A stretch of DNA of 8,401 bases from Spirochaetaceae bacterium (GTDB lineage Bacteria > Spirochaetota > Spirochaetia > Treponematales > Breznakiellaceae): contig JAITKQ010000101.1 of NCBI GenBank assembly GCA_031278295.1, forward strand, positions 1-8,401. The letters run 5' to 3'. Position 1 is the first letter of the stretch. Each line of letters begins with the position of its first letter. Below the pieces are notes generated by a model. That model made no database searches and was not told the origin of the DNA. It saw only the letters and a program-made list of their open reading frames with translations. The translations under genes and the position numbers were made by a program. Of the stretch, positions 7,512 through 8,401 are shown in pieces.

Positions 7512-7541
7512 AAAAAAAAAGGCCTTTAACAGCCCCGCCTT
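7512..7541 (-). terminator. Weak hairpin plus T9 in the rimP leader (possible attenuator)
   Basis: In the leader RNA, AAGGC (7541-7537) can pair with GCCTT (7523-7519) around a 13-nt loop. Nine T follow (7520-7512), two of them inside the stem, and lead straight into the AGGAG of rimP. The stem has only five pairs, so an efficient intrinsic terminator is doubtful. Its position just before a nusA operon would suit attenuation. Confidence 0.22.
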
Positions 7542-7565
7542 AAACACCATTCAACTGTCGCGATA

Positions 7566-7594
7566 ATACTATCAGTATAAAAAAAACGAGTCAA
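7566..7594 (-). promoter_or_regulatory. Extended -10 promoter for rimP-nusA-infB
   Basis: On the minus strand TTGACT (7594-7589, five of six matches) is followed after 17 nt by TAGTAT (7571-7566, four of six). A TG one base upstream of the -10 gives the extended form TGATAGTAT. The spacer contains T8. Transcription would begin near 7559, leaving a leader of about 65 nt before the rimP ATG. TATTAT at 7568-7563 is an alternative -10 with a 20-nt spacer. Confidence 0.6.
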
Positions 7595-7816
7595 GCCGCC
7601 GCGATTGCCCTTACCGTTTTTCTGTTTAACCCGCTCCCCACGTTTCCCTCCCGACACCCTAAAATTATAATTACAAAACCCATAATCGGGAAGCCCCCGC
7701 GTTGCCTCATGAAAAATGTAACCGAAAATAGGCCGTGCCTTAAATTGAAAATGTTGCCCAAATCAAGGCAGACTATCCGGTAGCGACAGTTATCGGAGGT
7801 CAATACGGGGTTAACC

Positions 7817-8401
7817 ATGCAAGAAAAAAATCGCTCGCCAGGCAGATCCGTTCACGCTACCTGAAAGCCGGACGGAAAGAAAAATCGGCTGTCCTGAACG
7901 AATTTGTTCAGACGACCGGATACAACCGGAAGTACGCCCCGCGCATTTTTAACAGGCGGGAGACAAAAGATGTCATACTTAACACTAAAGACGGGACGGT
8001 CAAACTCAAGCCGGAAAAAAGCGTCAGGGGAAACGCAAAAGAAAGCGGGGGGACACCGATGAGGACATAGCCGCACCGCGCCTTATCCGGACGTTCTTCT
8101 GGTATAAGCGCGCCAGAAACGAAGTTTTCGCAAAATCCTCGCCCCGCTTATGAGGCAGCAGATGGGCTATATCGCCTCATGGCCGGCCTTTGGCATCACG
8201 GCGGATATCAGGGAAACGCTGCTGAAGATAAGTCCGGCCACCATTGACCGTGCGCTCAAAAAAGACAGGGCGGCACTGGCTTTCAAGGGGAAAAGCCTCA
8301 CCAAACCCGGCGATATACTCAAACACCGTATACCGATACGGACGTTTTACACCTCGGCGGAACGAAAACTCCCCGGTTTTATCCAAATTGATACCGCCGG
8401 A
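7817..8401 (+). pseudogene. Frameshifted transposase with integrase-type DDE core, 5' part
   Basis: Read across three frames, this stretch encodes a continuous transposase N-terminal half that runs off the window. ATG at 7817 gives MQEK. Adding one A to the A7 run at 7824-7830 continues as KSLARQIRSRYLKAG and VLNEFVQTTGYNRKYA, a helical DNA-binding region. A second added A near 8037-8044 continues as KRKRGDTDED and IRTFFWYKRARN. A third base near 8125-8135 restores ILAPLMRQQM, WPAFGIT, ISPATIDRALKKD and KSLTKPGDILKHRIPIRTFY, then FIQIDTAG at the edge. The Asp at 8390-8392 is probably the first catalytic residue of the DDE triad. Without correction the frames stop at 7862-7864, 8068-8070 and 8151-8153. 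The three losses together restore the original frame. The gene runs divergently from rimP. The family resembles IS transposases annotated as integrase catalytic region proteins; I cannot name the IS family. Confidence 0.85.
7817..8401 (+). mobile_element. Insertion sequence fragment, boundaries not resolved
   Basis: The transposase pseudogene marks an insertion sequence that extends beyond the right edge of the window. Its left end must lie between the rimP promoter (7594) and the transposase ATG, perhaps around 7750, but no terminal inverted repeat can be confirmed without the right end. Confidence 0.55.

Larger units (their letters stand above)
7495..7816. other. Intergenic region between rimP and the transposase remnant
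   Basis: This 322-nt divergent region contains the rimP leader and promoter (7512-7594). Further right is an AT-rich patch whose ATTATAAT (7664-7671) reads as TATAAT on both strands, without a good -35 on either. A 6-bp inverted repeat (TCCCGA 7649-7654, TCGGGA 7686-7691) flanks that patch. Positions 7750-7816 probably include the left end of the insertion sequence, but I could not fix its terminal inverted repeat or a target duplication. A minus-strand open frame of 75 codons here (7818-7591) shows no recognisable protein and covers the promoter, so it is not called. Confidence 0.5.

Noticed and set aside
7591..7818. 75-codon minus-strand open frame upstream of rimP
   Set aside because: No recognisable protein; it overlaps the rimP promoter region and is antisense to the probable insertion sequence end.

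Overview
The window looks like chromosomal sequence from a moderately GC-rich bacterium, most likely a spirochaete of the gut Treponema type. That placement is tentative. It rests on the style of the translation-factor proteins, especially the long Ala/Pro- and Gly-rich N-terminus of IF-2, and on a transposase of a type I associate with those genomes. No rRNA or other taxonomic marker is present.

Layout from left to right. Positions 1-181 are low-quality sequence: a 39-nt G run, a 25-nt C run and a degraded inverted copy of the adjacent flank, best read as a contig-end artefact. Four genes then run on the minus strand. In transcription order they are rimP (7494-6886), nusA (6886-5363), infB (5348-2397) and a fused DAHP synthase-prephenate dehydratase gene (2107-182). 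rimP and nusA overlap by one base (TGATG) and nusA-infB are 14 nt apart, so these three form the classical rimP-nusA-infB operon for ribosome maturation, transcription elongation/antitermination and translation initiation. A good extended -10 promoter lies upstream of rimP at 7594-7566. The aromatic gene is separated from infB by 289 nt and has its own promoter-like sequence with a perfect TATAAT, so it is probably a separate transcription unit.

To the right, on the plus strand and divergent from the operon, is a transposase pseudogene (7817 to the window end). It carries an integrase-type DDE core and is broken by three independent one-base losses at or beside A runs.

The most notable points are: (1) the first enzyme of the shikimate pathway fused to prephenate dehydratase, with a regulatory-type domain at each end of the chain; (2) a Cys4 zinc-ribbon at the extreme C-terminus of NusA; (3) tandem 36-bp repeats with a 72-bp higher-order pattern in infB; (4) the three equivalent frameshifts in the transposase; and (5) a slippery A8 run at the rimP-nusA junction that would give an in-frame RimP-NusA fusion after a -1 slip. 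I do not see a clearly new defence or mobile system here.
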